A DNA stretch of 64,000 bases from an uncultured Rivibacter sp. (GCA_946480925.1 CAMLLU010000027.1:6373-70372), one strand, 5' to 3'. Shown: positions 40,617-51,173, numbered from the stretch's first letter. Notes: generated from the letters alone by a model not told the origin. Translations and numbers: made by a program.

Positions 40617-41443
40617 GCGGCGAGGGCACGGTCGCCTCGGTGCTGCAAACCGCGCGCGCTGCAGGGGTGGACCGGCTCGACGCACAGCTGCTGCTGGCCC
40701 ACGTGCTGCAGCGCCCTCGCGCCTGGCTCATCGCGCACGAGGACGCCGTGCTCGATGCCCGGCAACTCGAGCAGGCGCAGGCTGGGCTCAAACGGCGTGC
40801 GGCCGGCGAGCCGCTGGCTTATCTGCTGGGCGAAAAGGAATTCCACGGACTCATGCTGGGCGTGACGCCCGACGTCCTGGTGCCCCGGCCCGACACCGAG
40901 GTGCTGGTGGACTGGGCGCTGGAACTGCTCGCTTCAGGCTCACCAAACACCGACGTGGCGGATCTCGGCACCGGCAGCGGCGCGATTGCGCTGGCGCTGA
41001 AACATGCGTGTCCGCTTGCGAACGTGTGTGCGGTCGATGCCAGCGCCCCCGCCCTCGTAGTGGCCCGCGGCAACGGAGAGCGGCTCGGGTTGGCCGTCGA
41101 ATGGCGGCACGGCCACTGGTGGTCGGCGCTGGACGCACGGCGGTTCGATCTGGTGGTAAGCAACCCGCCTTACATCGCTGAAGGCGATGCTCATCTCGCC
41201 GCGCTGCGGCACGAGCCGCAGCAGGCGCTCACATCCGGCGTTGACGGGCTCGATGCGATCCGGGAGATCGTTGCGCAGGCACCTTTGCATCTGCGCCCGA
41301 GCGCTTGGCTGTTGTTCGAACACGGCCATGACCAGGCTGCTGCGGTCGCCTCCCTGCTGCAAGACCGCGGCTTCGAGGCGGTGTCTACCCGGCTCGACTT
41401 GGCCGGTCTGCCCCGCTGCACGGGCGGCCGCTGGCCTGCCTGA
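40613..41443 (+). CDS. prmC: Release factor glutamine methyltransferase PrmC
   Basis: The 276-residue protein has an N-terminal helical domain (about residues 1-75). A SAM-dependent methyltransferase domain follows, with [17 protein letters not shown] (motif I, about 115-131) and [12 protein letters not shown] (catalytic NPPY, about 180-191). It methylates the GGQ glutamine of RF1/RF2. The start overlaps the prfA stop (ATGA), indicating coupled translation. Confidence 0.96.
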   Translation: MSGEGTVASVLQTARAAGVDRLDAQLLLAHVLQRPRAWLIAHEDAVLDARQLEQAQAGLKRRAAGEPLAYLLGEKEFHGLMLGVTPDVLVPRPDTEVLVDWALELLASGSPNTDVADLGTGSGAIALALKHACPLANVCAVDASAPALVVARGNGERLGLAVEWRHGHWWSALDARRFDLVVSNPPYIAEGDAHLAALRHEPQQALTSGVDGLDAIREIVAQAPLHLRPSAWLLFEHGHDQAAAVASLLQDRGFEAVSTRLDLAGLPRCTGGRWPA

Positions 41444-41615
41444 ACCCCGCGGTGTGGCGCGAACGCCGCAAGCTGCCGCCGGTCGTTGCGCCGCCGCCAT
41501 TCGTCGCGTGGGCCAGGCCAACAAGGCTCCACGGAATCACCGCGGCGGCGTAGCATCGTCTCGAAACGCCTCGTTCCGAATGGGCCGCAAGGCCGCAGCA
41601 GCAAGGAGGATCGCC

Positions 41616-42290
41616 ATGGGTACGAAGTCTTGGCTGATGGTGATGACGGTCGCGGGCACAGCAATGTTCGGCAGCGCGCACGCCGCAGATGCCGGCGTGG
41701 CCGCCTGGGGCCCACGGCTGCAACCCACAGAGAATTCAGGCGGCTGGCTGTCGAGTTCGCGCCTGCAAGGGCGGCTGGGGCTCGCCACCAGCACCCGGCT
41801 CGGACGGTTCGACACCTTGGCCGGCAGTGCCGACGACGGCTTGCGCATCGAAAGCGTGAGCCTCATGGGTGACTACTACTTCTCCATCCGCCGCGGCCTG
41901 CGTGCCACGGGCGGTGTCATCCTGGGTTCTCGACCCACTTTCTGGGCGGCTCAACCGAGCTTCGGGCTGCACGGCGCGACCACCGCGCTGGCAGCCGAGC
42001 GCCGCAGCTACAGCCTCGGTGCAGCGGACCCGTGGAGCGATGGCGGACTCGGCAACGCGGCGCCTTATCTGGGCGTGGGCTACACCGGCACAACCTCTGC
42101 TACACGTGGCAGCAGCGATGCACTGCGTGCGGGTGGCTGGGGCTTCACGGCCGACCTGGGGCTGATGGCGCAGAACCCGCGCCAGGGTTTGCGCCTGGGC
42201 GGCGGCCGCCCGCAGCAAAGCTTCGACGACTTTCTGCGCGACCTGAAGCTGGCGCCCATGGTGCAGCTCGGCGTGTCGTACTCGTTCTGA
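41616..42290 (+). CDS. Probable outer-membrane beta-barrel protein
   Basis: ATG 41616 has a strong AAGGAGGA site. The 224-residue protein has a signal peptide (KSWLMVMTVAGTAMFGSAHA, cleavage near residue 23). Alternating amphipathic strands follow (DDGLRIESVSLMGDYYFS, LRATGGVILGSRP, APYLGVGYTGTTS, WGFTADLGLMAQN), ending with MVQLGVSYSF. The terminal Phe is the recognition signal for BAM-assembled barrels. Similar small porin-like proteins occur in Burkholderiales, with unknown substrates. It interrupts the usual prmC-grxD adjacency. Confidence 0.8.
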   Translation: MGTKSWLMVMTVAGTAMFGSAHAADAGVAAWGPRLQPTENSGGWLSSSRLQGRLGLATSTRLGRFDTLAGSADDGLRIESVSLMGDYYFSIRRGLRATGGVILGSRPTFWAAQPSFGLHGATTALAAERRSYSLGAADPWSDGGLGNAAPYLGVGYTGTTSATRGSSDALRAGGWGFTADLGLMAQNPRQGLRLGGGRPQQSFDDFLRDLKLAPMVQLGVSYSF

Positions 42291-42373
42291 GGTCTTGACG
42301 CTGCCGCAAGGGTGTACGGTGCGCTTTGCCGTATAACCTCGGCTGTTTCCCAGTTTGCATGACGAGACCCCCC

Positions 42374-42688
42374 ATGAGCGACGTTCAACAACGCATCTCC
42401 GACCTGGTGCACGGCAACCGTGTGGTGCTGTTCATGAAAGGCAGCGCCCAGTTCCCGATGTGCGGCTTCTCCGGCCGCGCGGTGCAGATCCTCAAGGCCT
42501 GCGGCGTCAACGACCTGAAGACCGTCAACGTGCTCGAGGACGAAGAGATCCGCCAGGGCGTGAAGGAATACGCCAACTGGCCGACCATCCCGCAGCTGTA
42601 CGTGAACGGCGAGTTCGTCGGCGGCTCGGACATCATGATGGAGATGTACGAGGCAGGAGAGCTTCAACAGGTGCTCAGCCAGCGCTGA
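42374..42688 (+). CDS. grxD: Monothiol glutaredoxin, Grx4 family
   Basis: The 104-residue protein has the monothiol active site FPMCGFSGRAVQIL (CGFS, about residues 29-32), WPTIPQLYVNGEFVGG (glutathione-binding TIP-PQLYV and GG) and SDIMMEMYEAGEL. Grx4-type proteins bind a [2Fe-2S] cluster with glutathione and deliver or regulate Fe-S clusters. The start at 42374 gives the normal family length. It precedes ubiX by four bases, as in related genomes. Confidence 0.95.
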   Translation: MSDVQQRISDLVHGNRVVLFMKGSAQFPMCGFSGRAVQILKACGVNDLKTVNVLEDEEIRQGVKEYANWPTIPQLYVNGEFVGGSDIMMEMYEAGELQQVLSQR

Positions 42689-42692
42689 GATC

Positions 42693-43271
42693 TTGGCTCA
42701 CAACGAAAAGGCACCCCGGCTGGTCGTCGGCATCACGGGTGCCACGGGCGCCGTCTATGGCGTGCGGCTGCTCGAACGTGCACGCGCGCTGGGTGTAGAA
42801 ACACACCTCGTGGTCACACCGGCCGGCGTGTTGAATGTTCACCACGAACTCGGCCTGGACCGCACAACGCTCGAAGCGCTGGCCGACCACGCCTACAACC
42901 CGGCCGAGGTGGGCGCCTGCATTGCCAGCGGCAGCTTCGACACTGCCGCCATGGTGGTAGCCCCGTGCTCAATGAAGAGCCTGGCCGCCATCGCACATGG
43001 CCTGGGCGACAACCTGCTCACCCGTGCCGCCGACGTGACGCTGAAGGAGCGGCGTCGCCTGCTGTTGATGGTGCGCGAGACGCCATTCAACCTCGCACAC
43101 CTGCGCAACATGACCGCCGTCACTGAAATGGGCGGAGTGATCTTCCCGCCGCTACCGGCCTTCTATCACCGGCCGCAGACCGTGCACGACCTGGTGGACG
43201 ACACCGTGGAGCGCGCGCTGGCGCTGCTGGGCGTGCAGCACGCACAACCACGCCGATGGACGGGGCTCTGA
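42693..43271 (+). CDS. ubiX: Flavin prenyltransferase UbiX
   Basis: The 192-residue protein has LVVGITGATGAVYGVRLLE (about residues 9-27), ACIASGSFDTAAMVVAPCSMKSLAAIAHG (in two parts, FMN/dimethylallyl-phosphate site, about 71-99) and LLMVRETPFNLAHLRNMT (about 126-143). It makes prenylated FMN for the decarboxylase UbiD in ubiquinone synthesis. The only sensible start is a TTG at 42693; there is no ATG or GTG before the first motif, and the ribosome site is weak. Rare-codon initiation may keep expression low. Confidence 0.94.
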   Translation: MAHNEKAPRLVVGITGATGAVYGVRLLERARALGVETHLVVTPAGVLNVHHELGLDRTTLEALADHAYNPAEVGACIASGSFDTAAMVVAPCSMKSLAAIAHGLGDNLLTRAADVTLKERRRLLLMVRETPFNLAHLRNMTAVTEMGGVIFPPLPAFYHRPQTVHDLVDDTVERALALLGVQHAQPRRWTGL

Positions 43272-43286
43272 GCCCTGATCGTCAAG

Positions 43287-43958
43287 TCAGACGCCGCGCT
43301 GAACGGTTGATGCCGACGCCTCGGTTTCGGGCGTGAACAACCAACGCTTGCGTGCGGCGAACACCGCGTTGGGGTACTCGGCCTTGCCGCGGCTGCCGTT
43401 GTAGCGGCCCAGCGCCAGGAAGAGATCGCCCTTTTCGCGATCGACGTAGTGGCGCAGGATCACGCAGCCGAAACGCAGGTTCGTCTGCATGTGAAACAGC
43501 CGGCTCACATCGCCATCGCCGATCACCCGGCTCCAGAACGGCATCACCTGCATGTAGCCACGCGCGCCCACCACGCTGATGGCGTATTTGCGAAACCCGC
43601 TTTCCACTTCGATGAGGCCGAGCACCAGCGCCGTGTCCAGCCCGGCACGTTTGCTTTCGTACCACACGGCTTCGAGGAATTCGCGTCGCACCTGGAAGTC
43701 GGGCTTGCGTCGCTTCAGCCGATCACCCACGTGAGCCAGCCAGCGCCAGTAGGCCAGGCGTTCCTGCACCGTGGCGAACTCGGGCCGGGGCGGCGCGTTG
43801 TTGGCAATGGCCGCTGACAGCGCCGAACGCACCGCGTCGGCCAGCGGCTCTTCCACTTGCGCGCCTGCCAGCGCAAGCCCCGGCAAGCCGGCCGACACCA
43901 GCGCCACGCAGGCCCGTCGGCGCGGCAACCAGACTTTGCTGACCTTGTGAAAACTCAT
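43287..43958 (-). CDS. Lytic transglycosylase (SLT domain)
   Basis: The 223-residue protein starts [20 protein letters not shown], a signal sequence containing a twin-arginine-like RRR before a hydrophobic run. The SLT domain includes VLGLIEVESGFRKYAISVVGARGYMQVMP split at about residues 120-148. The Glu of IEVESGF is the catalytic acid, and GARGYMQVMP matches the family GAxGLMQ motif. It cleaves peptidoglycan between MurNAc and GlcNAc to 1,6-anhydro products. The gene overlaps the start of nothing but abuts the DUF418 gene upstream, overlapping it by four bases. Confidence 0.9.
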   Translation of the reverse strand: MSFHKVSKVWLPRRRACVALVSAGLPGLALAGAQVEEPLADAVRSALSAAIANNAPPRPEFATVQERLAYWRWLAHVGDRLKRRKPDFQVRREFLEAVWYESKRAGLDTALVLGLIEVESGFRKYAISVVGARGYMQVMPFWSRVIGDGDVSRLFHMQTNLRFGCVILRHYVDREKGDLFLALGRYNGSRGKAEYPNAVFAARKRWLFTPETEASASTVQRGV

Positions 43959-45097
43959 GGCGCGATTTTCCGCTGGCGCGGCCCGGCCAACCAGCGCTCG
44001 AGCGGCCCCGTCATTCCCCGGCGCGCCGCGTACATAGCGAAACCAATGCACGCGACCCAACACACCAAAGCCACAGCAGCCATTCCGACCGTGCCCGGCT
44101 GCCAGCCAGCCCCCGGGCCGCTGAACAGCAGCGCCAGGAGGATGGACCAGCCCACATACACCGACAGCGTGTAGCGCCCGGCTGGCGCCAGCAGGGTCAT
44201 CCACGCCGCACAACCAACCTGCCAACGCTCAGCCAATGCAGCCACAACGGTGGCCGAAAGCCACGGGCCCACCAGTGCCGACGCGATCACCACGGCGTTC
44301 TGTGCCGCATGGCCCTGAGGCACGACCCAGTCGAGCACCAGCACATAAGCCACGTTGGCCAACAAGGCCGCTGGCCACCAGCGCGCCACCTGCCGCCGCG
44401 CAGCCTGCCAGCGAGGGTGGGTCAGCCACCGCAGGCGCCCGGCCACAAAGCCTGCCAGCGTGATCGTCGCCAGCTCCGGCAGGAAAAGCAGCGGCGACAG
44501 CAGCACCGTGTTCCCGTAGGCGCCGAGGTTGAGCAGCCACCATTCACGCCAGCTGCTGGTGCTGGCATAGCTCGGCATCGCTTCGGTCAGCGCCGGTGCG
44601 CCGGCACTCAATGCAATGGCCAACCCCATCGAAGCGGCCCACAGCACCAACAACCACCACAAGCGGCGACGCAACGTGGCCAGCGGCAGCCGTGCCCAGT
44701 GCAGTAGCAAGAAGCCGCATACGGCATAGGCCGTGAGGATGTCGCCGCTGTAGACGAATGCTCCGTGCAACACGCCCAGTGTGAGCAGCCTTCCCATGCG
44801 CTGCCGGCGGTGCGCCAGCGCTTGCACGGCACGACTACGCATCGACAGCGCAAAGCTGTAGCCAAACAGGAAAGCCAGCAGCGGATACGCCTTGGCCTGG
44901 AACAGCAGCGTCATGCCCATGAACGCGGCATGCGCGGCCCACGAGTCGACTGGATCCGGCACGCCCGGCAGCGGGCCATAGGGCCCGACCGCATAGCTCA
45001 TCGCGTTGATGACCAGCACACCGGCCAACGCCAGCATGCGCAAGCCATCGACCAGCGGCTCGCGCGACGAGAGACGCGGCGGCTCGGCCTGCGCCAT
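43955..45097 (-). CDS. DUF418 family membrane protein
   Basis: The 380-residue protein has about nine hydrophobic segments and opens [39 protein letters not shown] is the typical DUF418 N-terminal motif. The C-terminal half ([19 protein letters not shown]) resembles the family's second conserved block. Family members are proposed transporters or acyltransferase-3-like membrane proteins, without established function. It is transcribed with the lytic transglycosylase gene, and proS lies upstream on the same strand. Confidence 0.85.
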   Translation of the reverse strand: MAQAEPPRLSSREPLVDGLRMLALAGVLVINAMSYAVGPYGPLPGVPDPVDSWAAHAAFMGMTLLFQAKAYPLLAFLFGYSFALSMRSRAVQALAHRRQRMGRLLTLGVLHGAFVYSGDILTAYAVCGFLLLHWARLPLATLRRRLWWLLVLWAASMGLAIALSAGAPALTEAMPSYASTSSWREWWLLNLGAYGNTVLLSPLLFLPELATITLAGFVAGRLRWLTHPRWQAARRQVARWWPAALLANVAYVLVLDWVVPQGHAAQNAVVIASALVGPWLSATVVAALAERWQVGCAAWMTLLAPAGRYTLSVYVGWSILLALLFSGPGAGWQPGTVGMAAVALVCWVACIGFAMYAARRGMTGPLERWLAGPRQRKIAP

Positions 45098-45109
45098 GCC
45101 GCCGTCGCC

Positions 45110-46861
45110 TCAGGCCGCGAGCCCGAGGCGAGCCTTCAGGTGCCGCAACACGTCGGCCGGCGCGAGCTTGGTAGCGGCGGCCTCTTGCCGGCCCTGGTAT
45201 TCGAGCTGGCCGTCCTTCAGTCCGCGGTCGGAGATCACCACTCGGTGCGGCACGCCGATCAGTTCCCAGTCCGCGAACATCGCGCCGGGGCGCTCGCCGC
45301 GATCGTCGAGCATCACGTCGATGCCGGCGGCCAACAGGTCGTCGTGCAGTTGGTCGGCCGCAGCCTTGACCTCGGCGCTGCGGTCGTAGCCGATGGGGCA
45401 CAGCACCACGGTGAACGGCGCGATCGCGTCGGGCCAGATGATCCCGCGCTCGTCGTTCTTCTGCTCGATGGCGGCACCCAGGATACGCGTGACGCCGATG
45501 CCATAGCAGCCCATCTCCATGAATTGCGGCTTGCCGTTCTCATCGAGGTAGGTGGCATTCATCGCCTTGGAATACTTGGTGCCGAGGTAGAACACATGGC
45601 CGACCTCGATGCCGCGCTGGATGGCGAGCACGCCCTTGCCGTCAGGAGACGGATCGCCCTCCACGACATTGCGGATGTCGGTTACGAGATCGGCCTCGGG
45701 CAGGTCACGGCCCCAGTTCACGCCGGTGATGTGGAAGTCCGCCTCGTTGGCGCCGCAGACGAAGTCGCTCATGTTGGCCACCGTGCGATCGGCCACCACC
45801 TTGAGCGGCTTCTTGACGCCGATGGGGCCCAGGTAGCCTGGCTTGCAACCGAAGTGCTCCTCGATCTCGGCCACGGTGGCAAAGCGGTAGCCATCTTTCA
45901 AGCCCGGCACCTTGCCAGCCTTCACTTCGTTGAGCGCGTGGTCGCCGCGCACGAGCAGCAGCCACACGGTGCTCTTGGTCACGTCACCCGCGTCGTTTTT
46001 TTCATCGGTCGCCAGCACCAGCGACTTCACCGTCTGCGCAAGCGGCAGCTTCAGCAACTCGGCCACGTCTTCGCAGGTGGCCTTGCCCGGTGTGGGCGCC
46101 TTCTGCATTGCCTGCGTGGGTGCGGCACGTTGCGCGACAAGCGGCAGCGCTTCGGCGAGCTCGATGTTGGCCGCGTAGTCGCTGGTCGGGCAATAGACGA
46201 TTGCGTCCTCGCCGGTTTCTGCAATGACCTGGAACTCATGCGAACGGTCGCCGCCGATAGCGCCGGTGTCGGCTGCCACCGCACGGTACTGCAAGCCCAG
46301 CCGATCGAAGATCTTGCGGTAGGCCGCATACATGAGGTCGTAGCTCTTGCCCGCGGCTTCGGCATCACGGTCGAAGGAGTAGGCATCCTTCATCGTGAAC
46401 TCGCGGCCGCGCATCACGCCGAAGCGAGGCCGGCGCTCGTCGCGGAACTTCGTCTGGATGTGATAGAAGTTTTTCGGCAGCTGGCGGTAGCTGCGCAGCT
46501 CTTGACGCGCGATGTCGGTAACGACTTCTTCGCTGGTGGGCTGGATGATGAAGTCGCGATCGTGCCGGTCTTTCACACGCAACAGCTCGGGCCCCATCTT
46601 GTCGAAGCGCCCGGTTTCCTGCCACAGCTCTGCAGGCTGCACCACCGGCATCAGCAGTTCCACCGCACCGGCGCGGTTCATCTCCTCACGGATGATGTTT
46701 TCAACCTTTCGGATGACCCGCAGGCCCATCGGCATGTAGTTGTAGATCCCCGCGCCCAGACGCTTGATCAGGCCGGCCCGCATCATCAGCTTGTGGCTGA
46801 CGATCTCGGCATCGGCAGGAGCTTCCTTGAGAGTCGAGATGAAGAACTGGGAGGCTTTCAT
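45110..46861 (-). CDS. proS: Prolyl-tRNA synthetase
   Basis: The start at 46861 gives 583 residues beginning [18 protein letters not shown]. Class II motif 1 ([20 protein letters not shown], about residues 63-82) and motif 2 ([28 protein letters not shown], read in two parts, about 130-157) are followed by a long insertion (about 220-400). That is the trans-editing INS domain of the bacterial-type enzyme. The anticodon-binding domain follows (about 470-583). It charges tRNA-Pro. It is divergent from rppH, with a 16-bp palindrome between them. Confidence 0.97.
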   Translation of the reverse strand: MKASQFFISTLKEAPADAEIVSHKLMMRAGLIKRLGAGIYNYMPMGLRVIRKVENIIREEMNRAGAVELLMPVVQPAELWQETGRFDKMGPELLRVKDRHDRDFIIQPTSEEVVTDIARQELRSYRQLPKNFYHIQTKFRDERRPRFGVMRGREFTMKDAYSFDRDAEAAGKSYDLMYAAYRKIFDRLGLQYRAVAADTGAIGGDRSHEFQVIAETGEDAIVYCPTSDYAANIELAEALPLVAQRAAPTQAMQKAPTPGKATCEDVAELLKLPLAQTVKSLVLATDEKNDAGDVTKSTVWLLLVRGDHALNEVKAGKVPGLKDGYRFATVAEIEEHFGCKPGYLGPIGVKKPLKVVADRTVANMSDFVCGANEADFHITGVNWGRDLPEADLVTDIRNVVEGDPSPDGKGVLAIQRGIEVGHVFYLGTKYSKAMNATYLDENGKPQFMEMGCYGIGVTRILGAAIEQKNDERGIIWPDAIAPFTVVLCPIGYDRSAEVKAAADQLHDDLLAAGIDVMLDDRGERPGAMFADWELIGVPHRVVISDRGLKDGQLEYQGRQEAAATKLAPADVLRHLKARLGLAA

Positions 46862-46969
46862 GGGGGTGCGATGGCGGCAAAAAATGCCGGGTGTCGAAAG
46901 AAGCGGAATCTTGCACACGCCGGCTTGGGGTTAGCCGGGGGTCGGGCCGGGAGGCCCGGTGCAATAATG

Positions 46970-46985
46970 ATTTCAGTACTGAAAT
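46970..46985. promoter_or_regulatory. Perfect 16-bp palindrome between proS and rppH
   Basis: ATTTCAGTACTGAAAT is fully self-complementary. It lies 12 bases before the rppH ATG (46997) and about 110 bases upstream of the proS start on the other strand. An operator for one or both genes, or a 5'-UTR stem in the rppH mRNA, is possible. Confidence 0.6.
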
Positions 46986-46996
46986 TGGGGTTGATT

Positions 46997-47587
46997 ATGC
47001 TCGACCGGGAAGGCTTCAGGCCTAACGTCGGCATCATCCTGCTCAACCAGCGGAACCAGGTTTTTTGGGGCAAGCGCATCCGGACACACTCCTGGCAATT
47101 TCCGCAGGGCGGCATCAAGCATGGCGAAACGCCGGAGCAGGCGATGTTTCGCGAGCTGCACGAAGAAGTGGGCTTGCATCAGGAGCACGTGCGCATCATT
47201 GCGCGCACGCGCGACTGGCTGCGTTACGAGGTGCCCGAGCACTACATCCGCCGAGACGCGCGCGGCCACTACAAGGGCCAGAAGCAGATCTGGTTCCTGT
47301 TGCAGCTCACCGGCCGCGACAGTGACATGAACCTGCGCGCCACCGATCACCCGGAGTTCGACGCTTGGCGCTGGAACGAATACTGGGTACCGCTGGACGT
47401 GGTGATCGAGTTCAAGCGTGACGTCTACCAGATGGCACTGACCGAACTCGCGCGCTATCTGCCACGCATGAACCACCACAACCGCTACCTTCGCTCCGGC
47501 ATGCGCCCGCACCGGCGCGACGACGAGCCCCCCGCGTCGGTACCGCCGGAGATTCCGGCGCCCGCACCGAGCAAGGGCGAAAGCTAA
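46997..47587 (+). CDS. rppH: RNA pyrophosphohydrolase RppH (Nudix)
   Basis: The 196-residue protein begins [20 protein letters not shown]. It carries a complete Nudix box [23 protein letters not shown] (about residues 38-60; Glu residues of REL-HEE-VG bind metal), preceded by WQFPQGG. RppH removes pyrophosphate from 5'-triphosphorylated mRNA and primes it for RNase E decay. A basic, Pro-rich tail (about 160-196) extends beyond the E. coli length, which is common in Betaproteobacteria. Its start was chosen at the motif consensus. Confidence 0.96.
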   Translation: MLDREGFRPNVGIILLNQRNQVFWGKRIRTHSWQFPQGGIKHGETPEQAMFRELHEEVGLHQEHVRIIARTRDWLRYEVPEHYIRRDARGHYKGQKQIWFLLQLTGRDSDMNLRATDHPEFDAWRWNEYWVPLDVVIEFKRDVYQMALTELARYLPRMNHHNRYLRSGMRPHRRDDEPPASVPPEIPAPAPSKGES

Positions 47588-47598
47588 GCCTGCCCAGT

Positions 47599-47968
47599 TC
47601 AGGCTGCAGCTGGCTTGCGGTTGACGAGCCAGATGCCCACGGCCACGCCCCACCAGCGCCAGCAGCAACCGAACGCTCACAAGGGTTCACCCGGCAAGCC
47701 GGCCGCGAATATCGTGCCGCTCACCAGCGTGAGAAAGACAAAGACTGCGCCCGGGTGACCGGATAACGGGTGAGCATCCTGAACTACGCCAGCAACCCCG
47801 GTCAGAGCGTGCCGTCACACAGGCTCCATCGAATGCCGCGCCAGCGCATCCACCGCACCAGCAGAACTGCAGCGCCGGCACTTCGTGGATCACGGCCTTG
47901 ATGGTCACCTGATTGAGCCCCCACAACGCGCAGCAGAAACACCAGGATGGCCACGGCCGTTGCATCAA
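47599..47968 (-). pseudogene. Decayed EamA/DMT-family permease
   Basis: Read on the minus strand, pieces of a drug/metabolite transporter appear in different frames. The start is TAVAILVFLLR then WGLNQVTIKAVIHEVPALQ (first EamA helix). A middle piece is AVFVFLTLVSGTIFAAGLPGEP, and a proper C-terminus reads GVAVGIWLVNRKPAAA followed by TGA (47599-47601). Frameshifts separate the pieces, and most of the usual 290 or so residues are missing, so at least one large internal deletion has occurred. It occupies the gap between rppH and proB. Confidence 0.75.
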
Positions 47969-48026
47969 GGTGGCTGTGGCGGACGGGTGGACTGGAGGCC
48001 GCCCATGCCCGCGCGAAGATGATGCG

Positions 48027-49145
48027 CTACACCAGCACCATGTTGTCGCGGTGGATCATCTCCGGCTCGGCTGTGTAGCCGAGCAGCCGCTCGAATTCGC
48101 CCGACGGCTTGCGGGCGATGAGCCGCGCCTCGGCGCTGGAGTAGTTGGCCAGCCCGCGCGCGACTTGCACGCCTTCGGCATCGCGCACCGCCACCACGTC
48201 GCCGCGATGGAACTCCCCCACCACCTCGACGATGCCGATGGGCAACAGGCTCTTGCCCTCATCGCGTAGCTTGGTGGCCGCCCCTGCATCGACGACCAGC
48301 GTGCCACGCAGTTGCAGGTGATCTGCCATCCACTGCTTGCGAGCCGCCTGCTTGGCAGTGCCAGCGACAAACAATGTGCCGATCGATTCGCCATTGGCCA
48401 GCCGCACCAGCACGTCAGTTTCCCGCCCCCAGGCCACCGCGGTGTTGGCACCGCTGCCTGCGGCCCGCTTTGCAGCCAGCACCTTGGTAATCATGCCGCC
48501 CTTGCCGATGCTGGATCCAGCACCGCCGGCCATCTGCTCCAGCACGGGGTCGCCGGCCGTCACCACGTCGAGGAAACGTGCATTCGGATCCTTGCGTGGA
48601 TCGGCCGAGTACAGCCCTTTCTGGTCGGTGAGGATCACCAGCGCATCGGCTTCCACGAGGTTGGCAACGAGGGCCCCGAGCGTGTCGTTGTCGCCGAACT
48701 TGATCTCGTCGTTGACCACCGTGTCGTTTTCGTTGATGACCGGGATCACGTTGAGTGACAGCAGCGTGAGCAGCGTCGAGCGGGCGTTGAGGTAGCGCTC
48801 GCGATCGGCCAGGTCAGCGTGGGTCAGCAATACCTGCGCGCTGCCCAGCCCATGTTCACGCAGCTTGGTTTCGTAGATGTGTGCCAGCCCCATCTGCCCC
48901 ACCGCCGCCGCGGCTTGGAGCTCGTGGACCTCCTTCGGCCTGCTGGTCCACCCCAGGCGCTTCATGCCTTCGGCGATGGCACCGCTGGAAACCATCACGA
49001 CTTCACGCCCCTGGGCAGCCAATGCGGCCATCTGCCTGCACCAGTTGCCGATCGCTTCGGCGTCGACACCGCGGCCTTCGTTCGTCACGAGGCTGGAACC
49101 CACCTTCACGACGATGCGGCGGGCGTTCTTCAGAACGTCACTCAT
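48027..49145 (-). CDS. proB: Glutamate 5-kinase
   Basis: The 372-residue protein has the amino-acid-kinase domain ([18 protein letters not shown], about residues 9-26; [37 protein letters not shown], read in two parts, about 137-158; [14 protein letters not shown]). A C-terminal PUA domain (about 280-372) follows. It phosphorylates glutamate in the first step of proline synthesis and is normally feedback-inhibited by proline. It follows obg on the same strand, the usual Betaproteobacterial order. Confidence 0.97.
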   Translation of the reverse strand: MSDVLKNARRIVVKVGSSLVTNEGRGVDAEAIGNWCRQMAALAAQGREVVMVSSGAIAEGMKRLGWTSRPKEVHELQAAAAVGQMGLAHIYETKLREHGLGSAQVLLTHADLADRERYLNARSTLLTLLSLNVIPVINENDTVVNDEIKFGDNDTLGALVANLVEADALVILTDQKGLYSADPRKDPNARFLDVVTAGDPVLEQMAGGAGSSIGKGGMITKVLAAKRAAGSGANTAVAWGRETDVLVRLANGESIGTLFVAGTAKQAARKQWMADHLQLRGTLVVDAGAATKLRDEGKSLLPIGIVEVVGEFHRGDVVAVRDAEGVQVARGLANYSSAEARLIARKPSGEFERLLGYTAEPEMIHRDNMVLV

Positions 49146-49166
49146 GGTTGGCTTAGGGGCACAGAT

Positions 49167-50279
49167 TCAGCGAAAGCGCGGATCGTCGGAGGCGGGCTGG
49201 AAGCCGGGCTCTTCGGTCGGCGCTGGCGCAGCCGCATCGAAACGCACATCGGGCTCGACGACATGCTCCTGGAATTGCGCCACATGCTGCCAGATGGCCT
49301 GGATTAGGGACTCGCAGCCTTCGCGCGTGAGCGCCGAGATCTCGAACACCGGCCCCTTCCATTTGAAGCGCTTGACGAAGTCCTTCACTCGGGCAGCCCG
49401 CTCCTCGATCGGCACCATGTCGAGCTTGTTGAGCACCAGCCAGCGCGGCTTGTCATACAGCGCGGGGTCGTACTTCTTCAGTTCGCCAACGATGGCCTTG
49501 GCCTGTGCGACGGGATCCACGCCCTCGTCGAACGGAGCCAGGTCCACGAGATGCAGCAGCAGTCGCGTACGCTGAAGGTGGCGCAGAAACAGGTGCCCCA
49601 GCCCGGCTCCTTCAGCTGCGCCTTCGATGAGCCCCGGCACGTCGGCCACCACGAAGCTGCGCTCGGGCCCTACGCGCACGACCCCGAGGTTGGGATGCAA
49701 CGTCGTGAACGGGTAGTCGGCGATCTTGGGCCGCGCGTTCGAGATCGCGGCGATCAACGTGGACTTGCCGGCATTGGGCATACCCAGCAGGCCCACGTCG
49801 GCCAGCACGCGCAACTCAAGCTTCAGCTTCTTCTGTTCACCCGGCCAGCCGGGCGTCTTCTGGCGCGGCGCACGGTTGGTGCTGGTCTTGTAGTGCAAGT
49901 TGCCGAAGCCGCCGTCACCGCCCTTGGCGAGCATGATCTGCTCGCCCGGCTTGAGCAGTTCAGCCACCACAGCCCCGGTTTCAGCGTCGGTAATGATGGT
50001 GCCCACCGGCATGCGCAGCACAATGTCCTCGGCCGCCCCACCGAACTGGTCGGAACCGCGGCCGGGCTCGCCGTTGCGGGCCTCGTGTCGGCGCGAATAG
50101 CGAAAGTCGACCAGCGTGTTGAGATTGCGATCGGCCACCGCATACACGTGACCGCCGCGCCCCCCATCACCTCCGTTGGGACCGCCGAACGGGATGAACT
50201 TTTCTCTGCGGAAGCTCACGCAGCCGCTGCCGCCGTTGCCGGCAACCACGTCGATGTAAGCCTCGTCGACGAACTTCAT
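49167..50279 (-). CDS. obg: Obg/CgtA family ribosome-associated GTPase
   Basis: The start at 50279 gives 370 residues beginning [19 protein letters not shown]. An N-terminal Gly-rich Obg domain (about residues 1-158) is followed by the G domain: G1 [13 protein letters not shown] (about 166-178), G3 DVPGLIEGA and G4 LNKLDM. A Pro/Ala/Glu-rich tail closes the protein. Obg acts in 50S ribosome maturation and stress responses. The start overlaps the end of the small membrane protein gene by four bases. Confidence 0.96.
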   Translation of the reverse strand: MKFVDEAYIDVVAGNGGSGCVSFRREKFIPFGGPNGGDGGRGGHVYAVADRNLNTLVDFRYSRRHEARNGEPGRGSDQFGGAAEDIVLRMPVGTIITDAETGAVVAELLKPGEQIMLAKGGDGGFGNLHYKTSTNRAPRQKTPGWPGEQKKLKLELRVLADVGLLGMPNAGKSTLIAAISNARPKIADYPFTTLHPNLGVVRVGPERSFVVADVPGLIEGAAEGAGLGHLFLRHLQRTRLLLHLVDLAPFDEGVDPVAQAKAIVGELKKYDPALYDKPRWLVLNKLDMVPIEERAARVKDFVKRFKWKGPVFEISALTREGCESLIQAIWQHVAQFQEHVVEPDVRFDAAAPAPTEEPGFQPASDDPRFR

Positions 50280-50458
50280 GACTTGCTGTCCTTGCCCTGC
50301 TGGTTGTCTGCAGGCTTGTGCGTCACGATGGACCACACCCCGAGCGCGATCAGCAGCACGGGCCACCACTGTCGCAGCCAGCTCCACTCGAGCCAGCCGA
50401 AGTTGTGAGCCAGCAGAGCCAGGCCCACGATGATGAGAACGATGCCGCTCTTGTTCAT
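50276..50458 (-). CDS. Small two-span membrane protein between rpmA and obg
   Basis: The 60-residue protein has two hydrophobic segments ([20 protein letters not shown] and [16 protein letters not shown]) followed by a charged tail. Such short LiaI/LiaF-like transmembrane domains are widespread and uncharacterised. Its stop overlaps the obg start (ATGA), so it is co-translated with obg. Confidence 0.75.
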   Translation of the reverse strand: MNKSGIVLIIVGLALLAHNFGWLEWSWLRQWWPVLLIALGVWSIVTHKPADNQQGKDSKS

Positions 50459-50525
50459 GCGCTGCTCCGTGTGCGGACGGTGATTGCGCGATGGTACTGG
50501 AGGCTCTCTTGAGCAGGCCTCAAAA

Positions 50526-50553
50526 ACAAAGCCCCGGCAAGCCGGGGCTTTGT
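50526..50553 (-). terminator. Intrinsic terminator downstream of rpmA
   Basis: On the minus strand ACAAAGCCCCGGC and GCCGGGGCTTTGT form a long perfect stem followed by TTTTG. It lies about 20 bases after the rpmA stop and probably ends part of the ribosomal-protein transcript before the obg segment. Confidence 0.85.
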
Positions 50554-50573
50554 GTGCATGCGGAGGAAGCCGC

Positions 50574-50831
50574 TCAGACCGGCGTGACGACGACCGTCTT
50601 GCGGTTCATCGGGCCCTTCTCGGTGAAAGACACCTCGCCATCAACCAGCGCGAACAGCGTGTGGTCCTTGCCGGTGCCGACGTTGGTGCCGGCGTGGAAC
50701 CTAGTGCCGCGCTGGCGCACGATGATCGAGCCGGCCGGCACGACCTGGCCACCGAACACCTTCACACCCAGCATCTTCGGTTGAGAGTCGCGGCCGTTCC
50801 GGGTGGAACCGCCGCCTTTTTTCTGTGCCAT
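50574..50831 (-). CDS. rpmA: 50S ribosomal protein L27
   Basis: The 85-residue protein begins [20 protein letters not shown], the flexible N-terminal tail of L27 that reaches the peptidyl-transferase centre. [20 protein letters not shown] follows, which is diagnostic. It lies 30 bases after rplU, and a strong terminator follows it. Confidence 0.98.
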   Translation of the reverse strand: MAQKKGGGSTRNGRDSQPKMLGVKVFGGQVVPAGSIIVRQRGTRFHAGTNVGTGKDHTLFALVDGEVSFTEKGPMNRKTVVVTPV

Positions 50832-50861
50832 GTTTGGAACTCCTTGGAGTTAAAGCCGGGA

Positions 50862-51173
50862 TCAGCCGTTGACCGCGCTGATTTCCAGCTCGGTGAAGGT
50901 CTGACGGTGACCTTGGCGCTTTTGGTAGTGCTTACGACGACGCATCTTGAAGATGCGCACCTTGTCGTGCTTGCCATGCGCCACCACCGTGGCCTTGACG
51001 CTTGCGCCGGCAACCAAGGGAGTCCCGACCTTCAGGTCCGCACCGTTACCCACGGCGAGCACCTGGTCGATCACGATCTCTTGGCCAACTTCCGCAGCAA
51101 TCTGTTCTACCTTGATCTTTTCGCCAGCAGCAACCTTGTATTGTTTGCCGCCGGTTTTTATGACCGCGTACAT
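50862..51173 (-). CDS. rplU: 50S ribosomal protein L21
   Basis: The 103-residue protein begins [20 protein letters not shown] and ends with [24 protein letters not shown] (read in two parts), both diagnostic for L21. It binds 23S rRNA. It is the first gene of the rplU-rpmA-obg-proB block and is divergent from ispB. Confidence 0.98.
   Translation of the reverse strand: MYAVIKTGGKQYKVAAGEKIKVEQIAAEVGQEIVIDQVLAVGNGADLKVGTPLVAGASVKATVVAHGKHDKVRIFKMRRRKHYQKRQGHRQTFTELEISAVNG

Noticed and set aside
44765..46996. Very long open frame on the plus strand running through the DUF418 and proS genes into rppH
   Set aside because: It is antisense to two well-supported genes and only becomes real protein at the RppH start (46997). 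High G+C produces such long shadow frames.
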